64,000 nucleotides of DNA from Odobenus rosmarus divergens. Taxonomy: Eukaryota > Chordata > Mammalia > Carnivora > Odobenidae. A model generated the notes under the pieces. The model was not told where the DNA came from, ran no database searches, and worked only from the letters and a program-made list of their open reading frames with translations. This document shows positions 30,991 to 42,305 of this stretch, one piece after another (the first letter of the stretch is position 1; each line of letters begins with the position of its first letter). A program made the translations under genes and the position numbers. Location of the stretch: the NCBI RefSeq assembly GCF_000321225.1, contig NW_004450302.1, forward strand, positions 3,564,922 through 3,628,921. Reading direction: 5' to 3'.

Positions 30991-31345
30991 CAAAACTATG
31001 GACTGAATCGTTTCCTCTCTAAATTTGTATGTTGAAGCCCTAACCTCCAATGTGATGGTGTTTGGAGATGGGGCTTTTGGGAGGTACCTAGGTTTAGATG
31101 ACATCATGAGATGGGGTCCCTCATGAGGGGATTAGTGCCCTAATAAGATCAGAGCAGACTCCACGCTGAGCATAGAGCCTGACGTGGGTCTGGATCCCAG
31201 GACCCTGAGATCATGACCTGAGCTGAAACAAGAGTCAGATGCTTAACCTACTGAGTCACTCAGGCGCCCCAAAAAAGAACTTTCTTTAAGACACCCAGTT
31301 TATGGTATTTTCTTATTATAATGGCCTTAGCTGATTAATATATGT
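30990..31345 (+). mobile_element. MLT1-type LTR remnant split by a SINE
   Basis: Forward landmarks TATGGACTGAATCGTTTCC, TTGAAGCCCTAACCTCCA and GGGGATTAGTGCCCTAATAA, then after the SINE ACACCCAGTTTATGGTATTT. Confidence 0.7.
31150..31270 (-). mobile_element. CAN-SINE, 3'-truncated
   Basis: Only the tRNA-like head and middle remain (plus-strand GCAGACTCCACGCTGAGCA to CAGGCGCCCC). The GA-rich and A-tail parts are missing. Confidence 0.82.
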
Positions 31346-31479
31346 AACCATGCTGTTCCAGAACAAAAAGACCCTTCTACAGGGCAAACTAGTTCAGCCT
31401 TAAGTTGGTTGAGAATAACTCACCTACTTTCATTCATTCACCGAATGCCTACTATGTTCCAGGCTTTGTATTGGTACTG

Positions 31480-32229
31480 AGGTAAAAAATGTTGAGGTTC
31501 AGAGCCAAAGGCCAAGAAAGAATTCTTCGGATGTCTTCAGTGCAAAAAGGTGGTTTTATTAAAGCATGGGGACAGGACCCATGGGCAGGAAGAGCTGTGC
31601 TGGGGTCACGAGGAGTGGCCAGATATATATACTTTCAAGTTGGGAGGGGGTTAAGGATAGTGTAAGTCTCTTAAGGAATTTTGGAAGCAAGGTTTATAGG
31701 ACCCCGAAGGGGCTAGCTATTGTTGGTAAAGTGTCATTTATTTATTTATTATACAAATTTTTAAAAAAGATTTTATTTATTTATTTGAGAAAGTGAGAGC
31801 ATGAGAGGGGCAGAGGGAGAGGGAGAAGCAGGTTCCCCGCTGAGAAGGGAGCCCAACGTTGGGCTCGATCCAAGGACCCCGGGATGATGACCTGAGCCGA
31901 AGGCAGACGCTTAACCATCTGAGCCACCCAGGTGCCCTGTGAAATGGTCGTTTATTACTGTTTAGTAAACCCTGAGGCATGAGACCCTTCAGGTGTATTT
32001 CAGTGGGCCATATGCTTGGAGGATGATTGCTAATATGTATCTAGTGGGGTAGAGATAAAGGAAATTTCCAAAGGAATTTTTATTTGTTAAAGTAGACTCA
32101 CAGGATCCTGGGTGGGTTGGGCTAAGATTGCCTTTTGCTTTTAGCAAAGTGTCAACATTGAGGCTCTGAGCTCCCAGAGGAAGGTCACTCTACCTGTTTC
32201 AAGGACTTGTCAGTGGGCTGTAAGTACTA
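31480..32229 (-). mobile_element. Probable ERV LTR remnant split by a SINE
   Basis: On the minus strand an AATAAAACCACC-type poly(A) signal is followed by a short R/U5-like stretch, and the element continues on the far side of the SINE at 31,758-31,938. I could not name the family, and no coding remains are seen. Confidence 0.4.
31758..31938 (-). mobile_element. CAN-SINE
   Basis: Reverse copy ending GAGCCACCCAGGTGCCC. The flanks share a diverged TTTATTA-type duplication. Confidence 0.88.
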
Positions 32230-32245
32230 AGGAAATTTAATTTTT

Positions 32246-32437
32246 TTTAAGATTTATTTATTTACTTTAGAGAGAGAGGGGGTGGGGAGGGACAGAGGTA
32301 GAGGAAGAGAAATCCTCAAGCAGACTCCCTGCTGAATGTGGAAGCCTGACTTGGGGCTCAATCCTAGGACCCTGAGATCATGACCTGAGCCGAAACCAAG
32401 AGTTGGCACTTAACAGACTGAGCCACCCTGGTGCCCC
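32246..32437 (-). mobile_element. CAN-SINE, first of a three-copy cluster
   Basis: Duplication AGGAAATTTAATTTTT at 32230 and 32438. The right-hand copy of the duplication became the target of the next insertion. Confidence 0.93.
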
Positions 32438-32458
32438 AGGAAATTTAATTTTTCTTTT

Positions 32459-32653
32459 TTTTTAAAGATTTTATTTATTTATTTGACACAGAGAGTGAGA
32501 GAGAGAGAGACAGCAAGCACAAGCAAGGGGAGTCATAGAAGAAGCAGGCTCCTGGCTGAGCAAGGAGCCCGATGCAGGGCTCGATCCTAGGACCCCGGGA
32601 TCATGACCTGAGCCTAAGGCAGCCACTTAATGACTGAGCCACCCTGGCATTCC
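32459..32653 (-). mobile_element. CAN-SINE, second of the cluster
   Basis: Duplication TAATTTTTCTTTT at 32446 and 32654. Confidence 0.93.
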
Positions 32654-32666
32654 TAATTTTTCTTTT

Positions 32667-32855
32667 AAAGATTTTATTTATTTATTTATTTGACAGAGAG
32701 AGAGGGACAAGCAGGGGGAGCAGCAGGTAGAGGGAGAAGGAGAAGCAGTCTCCCCACGGAGCAGGGAGCCCAATGCAGGGCTTGATCCCAGGACCCTGGG
32801 ACCATGACCTGAGCGGAAGGCAGATGCTTAACTGACTGAGCCACCCTTGAGCCCC
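32667..32855 (-). mobile_element. CAN-SINE, third of the cluster
   Basis: Duplication TAATTTTTCTTT at 32654 and 32856, reusing the same T-rich target a third time. Confidence 0.92.
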
Positions 32856-33187
32856 TAATTTTTCTTTGCCTCTGCTTCCCACATCAGTACTGAGAATACA
32901 GCATTGAACAAAATAAATGCAATCTCCACTCTCCTGATGCTTACAATCTGCAGGAGATGAGGAAGCGATAAACCAAGAAAGTGATTAACAAGTAAAAATC
33001 AGGTAGTGGTAAGTGCTGTCCAAAAATAAATAGGGTATGATTAGGGGAACACATTAGTCTGGAAAACTACTCCCACATTCTGGGAGGTGACATTAAATTG
33101 AGGCCTGAATGAGAAAAAAGGGACAGCCAAGTGACCTGGAAGAATATTCTAGGCCAGGGAACAGCTGGTATAAAGGCTTCATAGGGA

Positions 33188-33376
33188 GGGACGCCTGGGT
33201 GGCTCAGTCGTTAAGGGGCTGCCTTCCGCTCAGGTCATGATCCCAGGGTCCTGGGATCGAGTCCCACATCGGGCTCCCTGCTGAGCAGGGAACCTGCTTC
33301 TCCCTCTGCCTGCTGCTCTCCCTGCTTGTGCTGTCTCTCTCTGACAAATAAATAAAATCTTTAAAAAAAAAAAAAA
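33188..33376 (+). mobile_element. CAN-SINE
   Basis: Duplication AGGCTTCATAGGGA at 33174 and 33377. A-tail of about 15 bases. Confidence 0.94.
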
Positions 33377-33480
33377 AGGCTTCATAGGGAAAGGAGCTCA
33401 ATGTGCTTGAAAAAAATCAGATAAGGCCTGTGGGGCTGGAGTAGAGTGAGGGTGGCGGGGAAATAGAAGTTGAGGTCTGA

Positions 33481-33711
33481 GGGGCACCTGGGTGTCTCAG
33501 TCGGTTAGGCATCCGACTCTTGATTTCGGCTCAGGTCATGATCTCAGAGTCCTGGGATCGATCCCCACATCAGGTCCCATGCTCAGTGGGGAGTCTGCTT
33601 CTCTCGCTCTGCCCCTCCCCCTGCTTGCACAGGTGTCAGCTCGCATTCGCGCTCTCTCTTCCCAAAATAAATAAATAAATCTTTTTTTTTAAAAAAATAA
33701 AAATGAAAAAA
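33481..33711 (+). mobile_element. CAN-SINE
   Basis: Older variant (CATCCGACTCTTGATTTCGG) with duplication AGAAGTTGAGGTCTGAG; the right copy has one mismatch. Confidence 0.92.
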
Positions 33712-34261
33712 AGAAGTTGAAGTCTGAGAAACAGCCAGAGACCAGATCTCGTAGGCCATAGTAAGAAGTCTTATTTTATTCCGAGTCAGTGAGATATCCT
33801 GGATGGTTTTTAAGCAGGGAAGTCTCGTCGTCTGATTCACTCCGTGATGTGAAGAATGGCTTGTAGAGTAGGAGTGGAAGCAAAGAACCAGCAAGGAAAC
33901 TTTTGTAAACAGGACAGTAAACAAATGCTGGTGATTGTGGCAAGAGTGGGACCTGTGACAGTGAAGAGATGCGAGGAGATGCGTCCTGTGGATTGGGACT
34001 CGATGCCGGGTCAGACACCAGGGAGTAGGGAGAGGTAGGAAAGAAAAGGATGATCCCCAGATTTTTGCCTGGAGAAACTCGTGTGGGGATCGTGTCCTTT
34101 ACTGAATCCAGGAAGACTGGGGTATGATCCAGTTTGGAGAACATTCAGGAGCTTTCTGTATGTGAAGCTCGAGATGCCTTTTAGACTCTCAGATGTCAGG
34201 TGGACAATTAGCTGTGTCAGGTGGACGACTGGATATGCAAGTGTTATATAATAAAGCATTT
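33712..34261. other. Intergenic sequence, unassigned
   Basis: No clear family recognised. A minus-strand frame of about 120 codons (33,776-34,144) shows no domain. Confidence 0.35.
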
Positions 34262-34990
34262 GGCTGGTCTTTGGCCCTGATTCCCGGGAGTCATCCCTAA
34301 ATCCTTGGAATTTCTCAAGTGGTAGGAACCATTCCTGAGTTAAGTGAGAGAGGACTCAGATGGGGGCTGGCTAGAAAGACCAACCATGTGATCAGAGGGT
34401 TGGAGCTTTGGGCCAGATGATGTCAGCCTGACCTCCAGGCAGGGGAGGCTGAATCATGAGTTCAGCCACATGATCAATGAGTCAATCACTCATGCCCATG
34501 TAATTAGACCTCAGTGAAAATTCTGCCAACCCGAGGCTCATTGAGTTGGCTTCCTGGTTGGTGAACATATTAATGTGCGGAGAGGGTAGTGTCCTGATCC
34601 TGTGGGGGAGAGGACGCAGAAGCTCCCTGCATTTAAGACCTTTCCAGGCCTGGCCCCAGGGGTCTTTTCATTCGGCTGATCCTGATTTGTATCCTTTATA
34701 ACAAAATTGTAATAATAAGTATGGAGTTTCCTGAATTTTTTGAGTCATTCTAGCAAATTATCAACTTTGAGCGAGGCGGGGCAAGGGGGAAGGGTGCGTT
34801 GTAAGCCCGGAATTTGTAACTCATTGGTCAGAAGTGTGGGTAGTCTGGATATCCCTGAACTTGGTGTGTGAGGTGAAGGTAGTTTTGAGGACTGTGCCTT
34901 TAAATCTCTGGAGTCTGTGCTAATGCTGAGTGGTGAGTGTTAGAATTGGATTGCAGTCTTGCAGCAAGTCAGGAGTTTAGCGACATGGCA
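34262..34990 (+). mobile_element. Unassigned LTR-like interspersed repeat
   Basis: Contains CCTTTATAACAAAATTGTAA, GAGTCATTCTAGCAAATTAT and GGTCAGAAGTGTGGGTAGTC, which I associate with a widespread mammalian LTR-type repeat. The family name is not certain. Confidence 0.4.
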
Positions 34991-35421
34991 GAGATCTAGA
35001 TTTGATAGTCATTGGCATGGAGATGGTCTTTAATGCCATGGTCTGAGTGAGATTTCCTAGGGGTAGTGTATAGTTGGAGAAAGGAATCTCAGGAATGACC
35101 TTGGGGCAGGCCAACATTTTGAGTTTGAGCAGGAAAAGAGCCAGCAAAGGAAACTAGAAAGTGGCTGGCAGGGATAGGAGGGAAACTTGAAGGATGTGGT
35201 GGGGTAGAAGCCAAAAGGGGAATGGACTCTTAGAAAGACTCAGTGGAAGAGGCAATGGGAATCATTACCCCTCGGCGGAGCTTTCTTAGCCTCCTTCCCA
35301 CCTGTAGAAAGTTGGGGGCAGAGAGGACCTTTTACATCTCCAGACCCTTTCAGTCCAGGTGGGGGGCAGTTTGCCAACATAGCTCTCTCAAAACTGAATA
35401 TTTCCTATGTATTTTATTTTT

Positions 35422-35603
35422 TAAAAAAGATTTTATTTGCTTATTTGACAGAGAGAGCACAAGCAGGGGATGCTGCAGAGGGAGAGGGAGAAGCAGGCTC
35501 CCCACTGAGCAGGGAGCCCGACGCGGGACTCGATCCCAGGACCCTGGGATCATGACCTGAGCTGAAGGCAGATGCTTAACCAGCTGAGTCACCCAGGTGC
35601 CCC
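35422..35603 (-). mobile_element. CAN-SINE
   Basis: Reverse copy beside a TGTATTTTATTT / TGTATTTGATTT duplication. Confidence 0.9.
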
Positions 35604-35624
35604 TGTATTTGATTTGATTTGATT

Positions 35625-36395
35625 TTTTAAAAAAAATTTCTATTATTAACATATAATGTATTATTTGTTTCAGAGGTACAGGTCTGTGATTTCATCAGTC
35701 TTACACAATTCACAGCGCTCACCATAGCACACACCCTCCCCAATGTCCATCACCCAGCCACCCCATCCTTCCCACCCCCCTCCACTCTGGCAACCCTCAG
35801 TTTGTTTCCTGAGATTAAGAGTCTCTTATGGTTTGTCTCCCTCTCTGGTTTCTTCTTGCTTCATTTTTTCCTCTCTTCCCCTATGATCCTCTGCCTTGTT
35901 TCTCAAATTCCACATATCAGTGAGATCATATGATAATTGTCTTTCTCTGATTGACTTATTTCGCGTAGCATAATACACTCTAGTTCCATCCACATCATTG
36001 CAAATGGTAAGATTTCATTTTTTTTGATGGCTGCATAATATTCCATTGTACACATGTTACGGAACCTGGACTGGATCGCCAGATGGAAGAACCAAGCGGC
36101 ACTCAGAGATCTTGGAGGATAGGAGGTTTATTTAATGCCGGCGGGCTCGGAGGAGTGTGGTCTCCAAAGGTCTGAGCCCCGAGCACAAACAAAGGGGGCA
36201 ATTTATACACTTATACTTCCGCGTACTTGGCACTTTTGGCGCGTGTGCAAAGCAGAGCAGGGAGAAGAACCTGGAAGAGCCCCGGGGCAAGGACTGGGAC
36301 CCTCTCGCGGGCTCGGTCGGCCATGTTAGGACACAGAGTTTCCTTATCATATATATACCACATCTTCTTTATTCATTCATCTGTCGATAGGCTCT
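35625..36395 (-). mobile_element. L1 3' end (reverse), host of a solo LTR
   Basis: Poly-A side at 35,625, then CATAATGTATTATTTGTTTC-like 3' UTR and reverse ORF2 end up to ATAATATTCCATTGTA (36,036-36,050). It resumes at 36,350 with TATATACCACATCTTC. Confidence 0.85.
36055..36349 (-). mobile_element. Solo LTR of an endogenous retrovirus, CpG-rich
   Basis: A 295-bp block interrupting L1. On the minus strand it begins TGATAAGG and ends GTAACA, the TG...CA ends of an LTR. It has a TTAAATAAA poly(A) signal at about three quarters of its length and many CpGs. No gag, pol or env flanks it. I see no convincing short duplication (CACA and TATA abut the ends). Confidence 0.7.
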
Positions 36396-36592
36396 TTTTT
36401 TTTTTAAGATTTATTTATTTATTTGAGAGAGAGAGAATGAGAGAGAGAGAGCATGAGAGGGGGGAGGGTCAGAGGGAGAAGCAGACTCCCCGCTGAGCAG
36501 GGAGCCCGATGCGGGACTCGATCCCGGGACTCCGGGATCATGACCTGAGCCGAAGGCAGTCGCTTAACCATCTGAGCCACCCAGGCGCCCCT
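36396..36592 (-). mobile_element. CAN-SINE
   Basis: Same subfamily as the copy at 28,060 (CCGGGACTCCGGGATCATG on the plus strand). It lies at the 5' edge of the L1 remnant. Confidence 0.9.
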
Positions 36593-37040
36593 AGATTTTG
36601 GATTTTAAACAACTTCATGGGTCAAAAGCAATGCCCACAATTCTTTCAGGGATTTTTTTCTCTAGACCTAATATCAGATACTTAAGAACAGGCATTATCT
36701 GGCTTCTGTGGCTTTACAATTAATCATTCCAGGAAACCTTTTGTCTAGCTGAATGGATCTACAGGCCCCATCTTAATCCTTTCAGAAGTCTAAAAACGGG
36801 TGTGATGGCCATACACTTGATTTAGTCTTTGTCCTAAAGCTTCCTGGTAGAGAGCAATAATGACCACAAATTCCTTCAGTTGCTGTCTGCACGCCTCTTT
36901 GCATTGCCACTGCCAATCCTCCCATCAAGAGACAGTCAGTTTTTCACCCTTTGCATCTGGGTTTAGCCAGGTGCCTTTCTCTCTGCAGTGGTACATTAGC
37001 AAAAGTGATGAAAGCAGAGACTTGAGGTGGGTTAGCCCTC
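36593..37040. other. Intergenic sequence, unassigned
   Basis: Nothing recognised. Confidence 0.4.
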
Positions 37041-37329
37041 TCTTGCTGAACTTAGGAACCCTCTGCCTTATGGGAAGAAGGCTGCTGGAAACTGAGAGAC
37101 CAGATGGAGCAGAGAGCAGCAATTTCAGCTGAGGTTTCCTTAGACCACTCAGCTTGTCATGCCAGTGAAGCTCTCTTAGAACATCCAGCCCCAGCTCCAG
37201 CTGAACTAGTCCAGACCGGAAGAGCTGCCCAGTTAACCCACAGAATCATGAGAAATAATAAATGCTTGTTGTTTGAAGCCATTATGTTTGGGAGTGGTTT
37301 GTTATATGCAGCAACAGCTAACTGATACA
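37041..37329 (+). mobile_element. MaLR/LTR-type remnant
   Basis: Ends with AATAATAAATGCTTGTTGTT, AAGCCATTATGTTTGGGAG and CAACAGCTAACTGATACAG, a typical mammalian LTR 3' end with a poly(A) signal. Confidence 0.55.
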
Positions 37330-37599
37330 GGCTGGATCTTAATGGCAGCATCATGGTTTTTACTGAGTCTTCACATAGTTATTAAATTCGTGCAGATGGA
37401 AAAGTGGTCAGAGGTTAAGATATACATGAACTTCTGAATAATGAAGAGTAGCTCTCTGGGCTGGATGCTCTTGGGCCCAGAAGGAGCAAGACTGAAAGAC
37501 TGCAGAAAGGAGGACTGGAGAAGTGGCTTGTGGATGGATCTATGGGAGCAGGCATTGGTGTGCGTATATTTGTGTTTTCTATCAATAACCATCAGGGGG

Positions 37600-38470
37600 C
37601 ATCCACCTCAGAGGCAATCCACTAGGGGGATACACTAACTCATTCAGGGGATGTCAGGCAGCCTCTGATCAACTTTCTGCTACTACCTCTGAATGTCTTA
37701 CCTGTCAGAAGCAGGAACCATGGCTAAGATCTCAATAAGGTCCCATCTTTTGCGGAGACCAATCTACCACTCAGAGGCAGGTTGATTATATCAGACCCTA
37801 TCTACCCTGGAGGGGGACTTGATTCGTCTTAACTGGGATTGATATATATTCTAGGCATGGGTTTGCTTTTGCTGCCCAGGCACCCCAGTGCTTGCTCAAT
37901 GGCCCCAGGAACAAAGTGGTCATGGTGGAGACATATTCTTCCCTTTCCAACGTTGATTTCACTACTGCCTCTGCTGATTGCCCAACCTGCCAACAGTGGA
38001 CACTAATACTAAGCTCTTGGAATAAATTCCCTGGGAACCAGCTGGCTACCTGGAGGCATGTGGACCTCTCTGGATGCTTTCCCATCATGGAGGGGCAATG
38101 CTTTGTCCACAGGGGGATAGAAACATCTTCTGGGTTTGGATTTGCCTGTCTTCAGTGCTTCTGCCAGCACCCCTTGTCATAGGCTTATAGGATGTTTCAT
38201 CCATCACCATGGTGTCCTCCATAAAATGTGGAATGTCAACAAGGGGACATATTTTATGGTGAAATGAGTATGACAATGGGCTCATACATAATTCCTGGTC
38301 TTAACAAGTGGCTTCAGTCACTTGACAGAGCAGCAGAAGGATCTGCTGAAGACTCAGTTGCACACTAGCTGGGGGACAACACCTGTGCCATTGGGGCTCT
38401 ATCCTACAGTACTCTATGCTGTACATGGGCCCACCCCTAACAGTTGCAAGGCTAAGCCAAGAAGATAAGT
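37600..38470 (+). mobile_element. ERV-L-like pol relic (integrase region)
   Basis: Degenerate + strand coding resembles the integrase of ERV-L-type endogenous retroviruses: ADCPTCQQ near 37,970 (zinc-binding CxxC), a VDLSGCFPIMEGQ stretch near 38,062-38,100 and a GTYF-like remnant of the second catalytic block near 38,240. Frameshifts and stops break it throughout, so nothing functional remains. No LTR was assigned to it. Confidence 0.55.
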
Positions 38471-38518
38471 AGAGGCAGACATCCATATGTCTAAATATTT
38501 TTAAAGTTATAAATCAGG

Positions 38519-38736
38519 TTTGGAGAGCTTGGGTGGCTCAGTGGGTTAAGTGTCCAGCTCTTGGTTTCAGCTCAGGTCATGATCTCAGGGTTGTGGGATC
38601 GAGTCCCACATCGGGCTTTGCACTCAGCGTGGAGTCTGCTGGAGATTATCTCCCTCACTCTCTCCCTCTGCTCCTCCCCCTGCTTATGCGTGCTCTCTCA
38701 CTCTCCCTAAAATACATAAATAAAATCTTAAAGGAA
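38519..38736 (+). mobile_element. CAN-SINE
   Basis: Duplication AAAGTTATAAATCAGG at about 38503 and 38737. The head is altered (AGAGCTTGGGTGGCTCAG). Confidence 0.93.
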
Positions 38737-39239
38737 AAAGTTATAAATCAGGCTAACAGTCAAATACAATATGTTCTGCCTTCCCATCTCCATAATGAAC
38801 GGAAACAAATTTGAATTTAGAGCTTTTGGATCTCTGTCGTGCCAGGCAAGGTGGCTCCCAGCTACAGGCTATGGACTAGCCCCTTCCCTTTCCAACCACT
38901 ATCTTTTCATAAATTTGTATAGAAATCCAAACCATCATGTCTCAAACTCTGTTCACATACCCTGCAAACAGCCAGCCCACAGCCATTCCAAGAGCCCCAG
39001 GTGTGTATGCTGACGGCAGTGGCTCAGACCTAGGTAAGAGGCCTGTGTAGGCTCTGGAAGTGAGCAGGGAATTCCAGGGCCCTGGGCATCCAGAGAGTGG
39101 CCTGGGGGTGTGTGGGCTCCAGGTTGTTACACCCCCTTGGCCCAGACTCCTCAACCCATGAGGGTGTTCCCACAGGAGAAACAGGGCAGGGCCTCAGAAG
39201 TTCAGGGCACAACTCAGGGGCCTTTTTGCCTGGGTCTAA

Positions 39240-40103
39240 AAAGTATATGCCTTACCTCATACCTGTCAGAATGGCTATTATCAAAAAGATGAGAAATAAG
39301 AAGTGTTGGCGAGGATGTGGAGGAAAGGGAACGCTTGTGAGCTCTGGATGGGAATGTAAATTGGTGCAGCCACTATGGAAAACAGTATGGAGGTTCCTTA
39401 AAAAAACAGTATGGAGATTCCTTTAAAAAATTAAAAATAGAACTACCCTATGATCCAGTAATTCCACTTCTGAGTATTTATCCAAAGAAAATAAAAACAC
39501 TAATTCAAAAAGAGATATGTGTCCCTGTGTTCACTGCAGCATTGTTTACAACAGCCAAGACATGGATGCAAACCAAGTGGTCACTGATAAGATGAGTGGA
39601 TAAGGAAAATATGGTATATATCATGGAATGCTACTCAGTCATAGAAAAGAAGGAAATCTTTTCATTTGTGACAATGTGGATGGATCTAGAGGGTATTCTG
39701 CTAATGAAAGAAGTCAGAGAAAGACAAATACCATATGATTTCACTGATATGAGGAATCTAAAAATCAAAACACAGGAACAAACAAAACAAAACAGAAACG
39801 GACTCATAGTTACAGAGTACAAGCTGGTGGCTGCCAGAGGGGAGGGGGGTTGGGGGCAGGAAAAATAAGTGAAGGGGATTAAGAGGTACAAACTTCCAGT
39901 TATAAAATAAGTCACAGGGCTATAATGTTACAGCATAGAGAATATAGTCAATAATACGATAACTGTATGATGACAGACGCTAACTAGACCTATCTTGGTG
40001 ATCATTCACATTGTATAAAATATCAAATCAAACCCGAAATATAAAATATTGTATGTCGATTATAATTCAATTAAAAAATGTAAAAAAAACATTAAAAAAA
40101 AAG
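39240..40103 (+). mobile_element. L1 3' end (forward)
   Basis: ORF2 C-terminal coding ([20 protein letters not shown], then [17 protein letters not shown]) is followed by 3' UTR and an A-rich end near 40,103. A 25-bp tandem duplication at about 39,383-39,425 repeats ACAGTATGGAG-TTCCTT. Confidence 0.88.
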
Positions 40104-41460
40104 AGATACACCTCAAACCAGTGGCCAGTATATGGTGTCTTCTTCTCCTTAGTGTGGATGCATGGATGCAGAAACCACAAGATGAAGAATGAAATAGCCC
40201 CCTCACTATTACAAATAAGAACCTGCTTGAATACTTTTTGCTTCCCATCTCCCATGACCTTGAGTTTGGGGTTGAGAAGGCCCTAGTGCTCACAGAGGAA
40301 TGTTTTCATCAAAATGCATGGTCATGACTTCACTGAATTAGCAGCTGAAACTGCCTCCTGGAGGTTCAGAAAGAGAGAAGTGGGGGGTGGCAGATTAGCA
40401 CATATCAAAGTTGGTTGGCTCCCTCATTTTCCTTAGTCACACACTTGTACCTGTACTGCCCTGATTTTACTCCCGAGGGCACCTGGACCAGCTCTGAGTC
40501 ACCCTCGGTGTGGGGCCGGCACTGTTTGTCCCAAAGCAATGGCATAACTCTACTAGTTTCTCTCCATGTTTATGCACCCAGTTTGCCAGCCTCAAGCCAA
40601 AGCTACTACCCTATCGACCCTCCACCCGTGGGGTGCTTCACAATTTTCCCCTTCCATGGTGTTTTCCCTCTAGAGTTAGTTCAGCATATTGGTAAAAACC
40701 AGGACCTCAACCATAATTCATTTCTAAATATTTAGCAATTTCCACTGAGATTTCCTCTTTAGGTTGTGCATTATTTGGAAGTATATGTCTCAATTTCCAA
40801 ATCAATAAAGGTTTCTGGCACGAGCGTGTGCATGCGTGCGTGTGATTTTAACTGCACTGCATTGTGTGGCTAGAGAATGTGGTCTGTAAACTACTGTTTT
40901 GTTTTGTTTTTTTTTTTGAGATTTCTTTTTGGTACAGTAAATGGTTCATTTTGTAAATGTTCATTTGTGTGCCTAAAAATAATGCCAACTCTCAATCTTT
41001 GGGATATATATATGTATATATTTATATATGTCTGTGTATGTATACCGACATTTGACCAGTTGTTAATTGGGTTGTTCAATTCTACTAAACCCTAGAATTT
41101 TGTCTACTTGAAATTATTATTATGTTAAAATCTCCAATATACTTGGACACTTGCCGATTTCTCCTTATGAGTCTGTTTTTTGAGATTCTCTTATAAGGGG
41201 ACAGATGATTTCCTGATTGCTGTCTATTCTTGTAAGAGTGTTCCTTTTATCATTATAAAAGATTACTCTTTATCCCTGTTTAAATTCATTGTCTAAAATT
41301 CTATTTTGTCTGATTTGGTATTGCTCTACCAGCTTTATTTTAGTTAGCTGTTTGCCTACTAATTATGTTTTCATCTCTTCATGTTTAACCTTATTGTGTC
41401 CTTTCTGTTTTGTTATATTTGCTTTTCAGTGTACCTGACAAAGATCATAGAGCTCATTTT
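40104..41460. other. Intergenic sequence, partly old L1
   Basis: 40,740-41,460 resembles reverse-oriented old L1 (GTCTGATTTGGTATTGC). 40,104-40,740 is unassigned. It contains short TG/TA microsatellites near 40,825 and 41,008. Confidence 0.4.
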
Positions 41461-41475
41461 AAAAATCCAAATATA

Positions 41476-41667
41476 GGGGCGCCTGGGTGGCTCAGTTGGT
41501 TAAGCGACTGCCTTCGGCTCAGGTCATGATCCTGGAGTCCCGGGATCAAGTCCTGCATGGGGGGGGGGGGGTCCCTGCTCAGCAGGGAGTCTGCTTCTCC
41601 CTCTGACCCTCCCCCCATGTGCTCTCTCTCTCATTCTCGCTCTCTCAAATAAATAAATAAAATCTTT
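41476..41667 (+). mobile_element. CAN-SINE with a G13 run
   Basis: Duplication AAAAATCCAAATATA at 41461 and 41668. A run of about 13 G replaces the usual CATCGGGCTCCC in the middle. Confidence 0.94.
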
Positions 41668-41787
41668 AAAAATCCAAATATATAGGCTGTCTTTTATATA
41701 TGAATTTAGTCCTCATATTTATCATGATTTCTAAAGTAGTTGGGCGTATTTCTAACATTTTTTTTGGAGTTTCTGATACCCATGCTT

Positions 41788-41971
41788 GTTTAAAAAAGAT
41801 TTTATTTATTTGAGAGAGAGAGCATGAGCGTTGGGGGGCGGGGGGGCGGGAAGAGGGAGAAGCAGACTCCTCAGTAAGCAGGGAGCCTGACGCCGGGCCA
41901 GATCCCAGGACCCCGGGATCATGATCTGAGCCAAAGGCAGACGCTTAACCGACTGAGCCACCCAGACCCCC
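41788..41971 (-). mobile_element. CAN-SINE
   Basis: Duplication ACCCATGCTT at 41778 and 41972. Confidence 0.9.
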
Positions 41972-42305
41972 ACCCATGCTTTTTTTTTTTTTTTTTATTT
42001 CCCTCAGTCCCTACTGCTTTTCTGCCTTTGTTGGATTAAGAAAAAAATGTTTTTCCTTCTCCTTACTTCTCTATTTATGTGGAAGATATGCACCTTTGTC
42101 TATGTTTTTAATTATTACCCTTACATTCTTTTTTTTTAATTAGTTTCAGAGGTAGAATTTAGTGATTCATCAGTTGCATACAACACCCAGGGCTCATTCT
42201 ATCATGTGCCCTCCTTAATGTCCATGACCCAGTGACCCCATCCCCCCACCTCCGTCTCCTCCAGCAACCCTCAGTTTGTTCCCTATAGTTAAGAGTCTCT
42301 TATGG

